Shown here: positions 5,975 to 7,658 of the stretch, piece by piece | Position numbering within the stretch: the first letter of the stretch is position 1 | Layout of the letters: every line of letters starts with the position of its first letter | Source: Clostridia bacterium | GTDB lineage: Bacteria > Bacillota > Clostridia > Oscillospirales > CAG-272 | Direction of reading: 5' to 3' | Assembly (NCBI GenBank): GCA_017452215.1 | Contig: JAFTMU010000260.1 | Coordinates: forward strand, 1-7,658 | Length of the DNA: 7,658 nt | The notes under the pieces: model-generated | What the model was told of the DNA's origin: nothing | Seen by the model: only the letters and a program-made list of their open reading frames with translations | Databases searched by the model: none | Position numbers and translations under genes: made by a program

Positions 5975-6050
5975 TATCTTTTTGTAGTATTAAATAAATT
6001 CATTTATTGTGTACATTTTCGGCGCCTTGTTTTTGTCTATTTTGCCTATT

Positions 6051-6623
6051 CTATACATCTTGGGCGTTCTCATAGCCGCCTTGAAGCAAAAATTCATAGC
6101 AAGCATCGTCGGAAAGCTCTACACGAACTCCCTCAATATGCAAAAAACGGGCAGTGGCAAAATTATAGGAGGAGATGGGGCGATCCAGAGCGTCGTCGGA
6201 TTGGGCGCTGACGTAGATCTCGTCTCCATCGATCATGGTAATGATAACGGTGTGATACCAATCCCCCTCCCCGTTGGCATATTGCACCACGTCGCCAAGT
6301 GTGGCTTGCTCTCTTGGCACCTCTGTGGCAAAGGGTCCTGCTCCCCCGTTTTGCTCGGCAAAGGCTTGCTTCCCTGTGATAAAATCGTAAAAATATTCCA
6401 CGCTGCTCCATGCGGGGGCTCGCTCCTCGGGGGAGATGTAATACCAGCCGAAGCTTGGGGTGTAATTCATGGTACAGCTCCCCGCTAAAATACTCTGGGA
6501 GACGAAATTGGTACAGTTGCCGCCGATGCCTGTAAAATCAATAAACAGTGGGTTTCGGCTGAGTGCCCAGGTACGTGCGTAGGCGACTGCCCTTTCTCGG
6601 TTATACGGCTTTGTGATAAGCAT
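6051..6623 (-). CDS. Amidase_6 domain protein (NlpC/P60-like cysteine peptidase fold)
   Basis: The 190-residue product is essentially one putative amidase domain (Pfam Amidase_6), a papain-like family expected to cut peptide/amide bonds, perhaps in cell-wall peptides. The family pattern is complete: YNRERAVAYARTWALSRNP (residues 7-25), GGNCTNFVSQ with the likely nucleophile Cys37, MNYTPSFGWYY (52-62), RAPAWSSVEYFYDF, GDVVQY (110-115), YHTVIIT with His124, and RPISSY (148-153). No signal peptide or membrane segment is present, so it is either intracellular or released by another route; many relatives carry export signals. ATG 6623 is preferred: GGAGGG (6633-6638) is 9 bases upstream. The in-frame ATG 6644 lies upstream of that site, within the hairpin. 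Oddly, the ribosome binding site sits in the 3' arm of a terminator-like hairpin. It lies just downstream of a carboxypeptidase gene and upstream of the SipW unit. Confidence 0.9.
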   Translation of the reverse strand: MLITKPYNRERAVAYARTWALSRNPLFIDFTGIGGNCTNFVSQSILAGSCTMNYTPSFGWYYISPEERAPAWSSVEYFYDFITGKQAFAEQNGGAGPFATEVPREQATLGDVVQYANGEGDWYHTVIITMIDGDEIYVSAQSDDALDRPISSYNFATARFLHIEGVRVELSDDACYEFLLQGGYENAQDV

Positions 6624-6685
6624 AAAAAAAGACCCTCCTTGCATTTTATCTCTTACAGTATATGCAAGAGAGGCAAGGAGGGGTC
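6624..6685 (-). terminator. Terminator-like hairpin of the carboxypeptidase gene that also contains the amidase ribosome binding site
   Basis: In minus-strand RNA, arm 6685-6673 (GACCCCUCCUUGC) pairs with arm 6642-6631 (GCAAGGAGGGUC) with one bulged C. An inner 6-bp stem (UCUCUU at 6671-6666 with AAGAGA at 6654-6649) extends it. Seven U residues follow (6630-6624) and the next base is the A of the amidase ATG 6623. It begins 5 bases after the carboxypeptidase stop codon. It has the form of an intrinsic terminator, yet its 3' arm is the AAGGAGGG ribosome binding site of the amidase gene. In read-through mRNA the site would be paired. Confidence 0.88.
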
Positions 6686-6690
6686 GATAT

Positions 6691-7658
6691 TTATTTGACG
6701 TATGTATCCAACAGATCCGTGATATCCTTCATCACTCGGTAGCCCGGCTGTGTGCCGCCACCGATGATCAGGACGTATTCGGTCTTATCGGATTTTGATG
6801 ACAGATAAATGGAGAGGCAGTGGTGCTTTATGGGGTTTGCAGAATCCTCCGCATTTGGATATTCCCAATAGCCTGTTTTGCCTGCGAGAAGCTTTGCGGT
6901 AGAAAGCGAAAAATCAACCTTATAGTGCTTTTCGTATGCGCTTTCCCGACTCTCCTCGTGTGCGCCCGTAAAGGTGTTGAAGAAGGTAAAGTTGAATTCG
7001 GGAAGGAACTCCCCTGCCTTATTGTAGCCTGCGGCTTTTCCTGTGTGGATTTCCTTGCCGAGAACGTCCTTGATCAGCTCGCTTTGCATCGCATACGCCA
7101 TGATGACTGCCATGTCGTTAGCTGTTGTATAGTTATTCTCGCTCTCGTAGCCCACGGGGTTATCGAATTTTGTATTCTGCAAGCCAAGCGCCTCTACCTT
7201 TTGATTCATCAGCTCGGCAAACTCTTCCTGACTTTCACACAGATAATCAACGATCAGCATGGTGCAATCGGAGGCGGACTCCATACCGATGCCGTAGAGC
7301 AGATCCTTGATCTTGTATTGGTCGTCTACGTCAATACCGTAGTTTTCGGTCCCTACAAAGCTTCCCGTTCTAACCATCGTGTAAAGCTCATCCGTCATGG
7401 TCAAAGGGACATCCATATCCTTTTCGGTGAGCTTTTCACACATGACGATCAAGGTCATGACCTTGGTCATGGAAGCGGGAGAAAAGCGCACATCGTGGTT
7501 CAAAGAAGCGACGATCTCGCCCGTTTTTGCATTGATCAGGGTAACGTATTTTGTACAAACGTCAAGGGAAACCGTTTGCGAGGCGCTTGTGGTATGCGGC
7601 TTTGCAGGGACGGTGCCGCCTGTGAAAACGGGAACGGCGGGCTCGGGAGTGTCGGGAT
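6691..7658 (-). CDS. D-alanyl-D-alanine carboxypeptidase (peptidase S11, low-mass penicillin-binding protein), N-terminus beyond the window
   Basis: It trims the terminal D-Ala from peptidoglycan stem peptides outside the membrane. 321 residues are visible; the frame is open to the right edge, and no real start lies in the window (the TTG at 7503 is an internal Leu). A Pro/Thr-rich linker is followed by CTKYVTLINAKTGEIVAS, typical of S11. The catalytic SMTK tetrad is at 7473-7462 (Ser nucleophile and Lys). The second motif, normally SxN, reads S-A-S (7278-7270) within MESASDC. KTG is intact at 6879-6871. The GYESENNYTTANDMAVIM stretch is also typical of S11. The protein ends shortly after the catalytic domain (LLDTYVK) with no PBP5 C-terminal domain or C-terminal anchor helix, so an N-terminal anchor or secretion signal would be expected upstream of the linker, outside the window. 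A terminator-like hairpin follows the stop codon. Confidence 0.93.
   Translation of the reverse strand, partial: PDTPEPAVPVFTGGTVPAKPHTTSASQTVSLDVCTKYVTLINAKTGEIVASLNHDVRFSPASMTKVMTLIVMCEKLTEKDMDVPLTMTDELYTMVRTGSFVGTENYGIDVDDQYKIKDLLYGIGMESASDCTMLIVDYLCESQEEFAELMNQKVEALGLQNTKFDNPVGYESENNYTTANDMAVIMAYAMQSELIKDVLGKEIHTGKAAGYNKAGEFLPEFNFTFFNTFTGAHEESRESAYEKHYKVDFSLSTAKLLAGKTGYWEYPNAEDSANPIKHHCLSIYLSSKSDKTEYVLIIGGGTQPGYRVMKDITDLLDTYVK

Noticed and set aside
5994..6009. Hairpin AATAAA/TTTATT as terminator of the amidase gene
   Set aside because: The stem is six A-U pairs only, with no U-run after it on the minus strand; too weak to call.
6009..6488. Plus-strand open frame of 159 codons starting in a gap with a hydrophobic N-terminus
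   Set aside because: Most of it is antisense to the amidase gene. The hydrophobic start resembles a signal by chance; no ribosome binding site of good quality or promoter was found.
6657..6679. Promoter inside the hairpin loop before the amidase gene (TATACT at 6662-6657)
   Set aside because: The -35 position reads GACCCC and no alternative spacing gives a fair -35 box, so it is mentioned only as a possibility.

Overview
The window looks like a piece of a Bacillota chromosome, most likely an uncultured gut-type Clostridia. Reasons: purine-rich GGAGG ribosome binding sites, sigma-A-like promoters with extended -10 elements, U-tailed intrinsic terminators, a SipW-type signal peptidase with TasA-like substrates, a BspA-like leucine-rich-repeat lipoprotein, an AIM24/TIGR00266 protein and an Amidase_6 protein. 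All eight genes are on the minus strand, so transcription runs from high to low coordinates. No tRNA, rRNA, CRISPR array, transposase or phage gene is visible.

In transcription order: (a) 7658-6691, the 3' part of a D-alanyl-D-alanine carboxypeptidase (S11 penicillin-binding protein). (b) A terminator-like hairpin (6624-6685) whose 3' arm contains the ribosome binding site, and whose U-tract touches the start codon, of the next gene. (c) 6623-6051, a small Amidase_6 (NlpC/P60-like cysteine peptidase) protein with no signal peptide. (d) A 156-base regulatory gap with one good promoter and two related 13-bp inverted repeats. (e) 5894-5277, a small secreted TasA-like protein. (f) A perfect 12-bp intercistronic hairpin without a U-tract. 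(g) 5207-4194, a SipW-type signal peptidase. (h) 4204-3185, a second secreted protein whose start overlaps the end of the peptidase gene by 11 bases. A strong terminator closes this unit. Next come separately promoted single genes: the AIM24-family protein (3067-2339), the BspA-like LRR lipoprotein (2245-929, followed by a terminator) and the first half of peptide chain release factor 3, prfC (799 to the left edge).

The most interesting part is the 5974-3128 unit. It encodes a dedicated SipW-type signal peptidase between two proteins whose signal peptides share the rare core GVYA-x-WSY. These are probably the peptidase's two substrates, by analogy with the Bacillus TapA-SipW-TasA matrix-fibre system. 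The second substrate (339 aa) matches no family I recognise. The hairpin between the first substrate and the peptidase, and the translational coupling of the peptidase to the second substrate, suggest tuned stoichiometry: much fibre-like protein and little peptidase. The neighbouring cell-wall genes (carboxypeptidase, amidase) fit a cell-envelope locus, but shared function is inference from position only.

Four promoters were read with the same architecture: a -35 hexamer, a 17-bp spacer and a TGn extended -10. Three start codons were moved downstream of the longest open frame because the longer start lies in a promoter or ribosome binding site.
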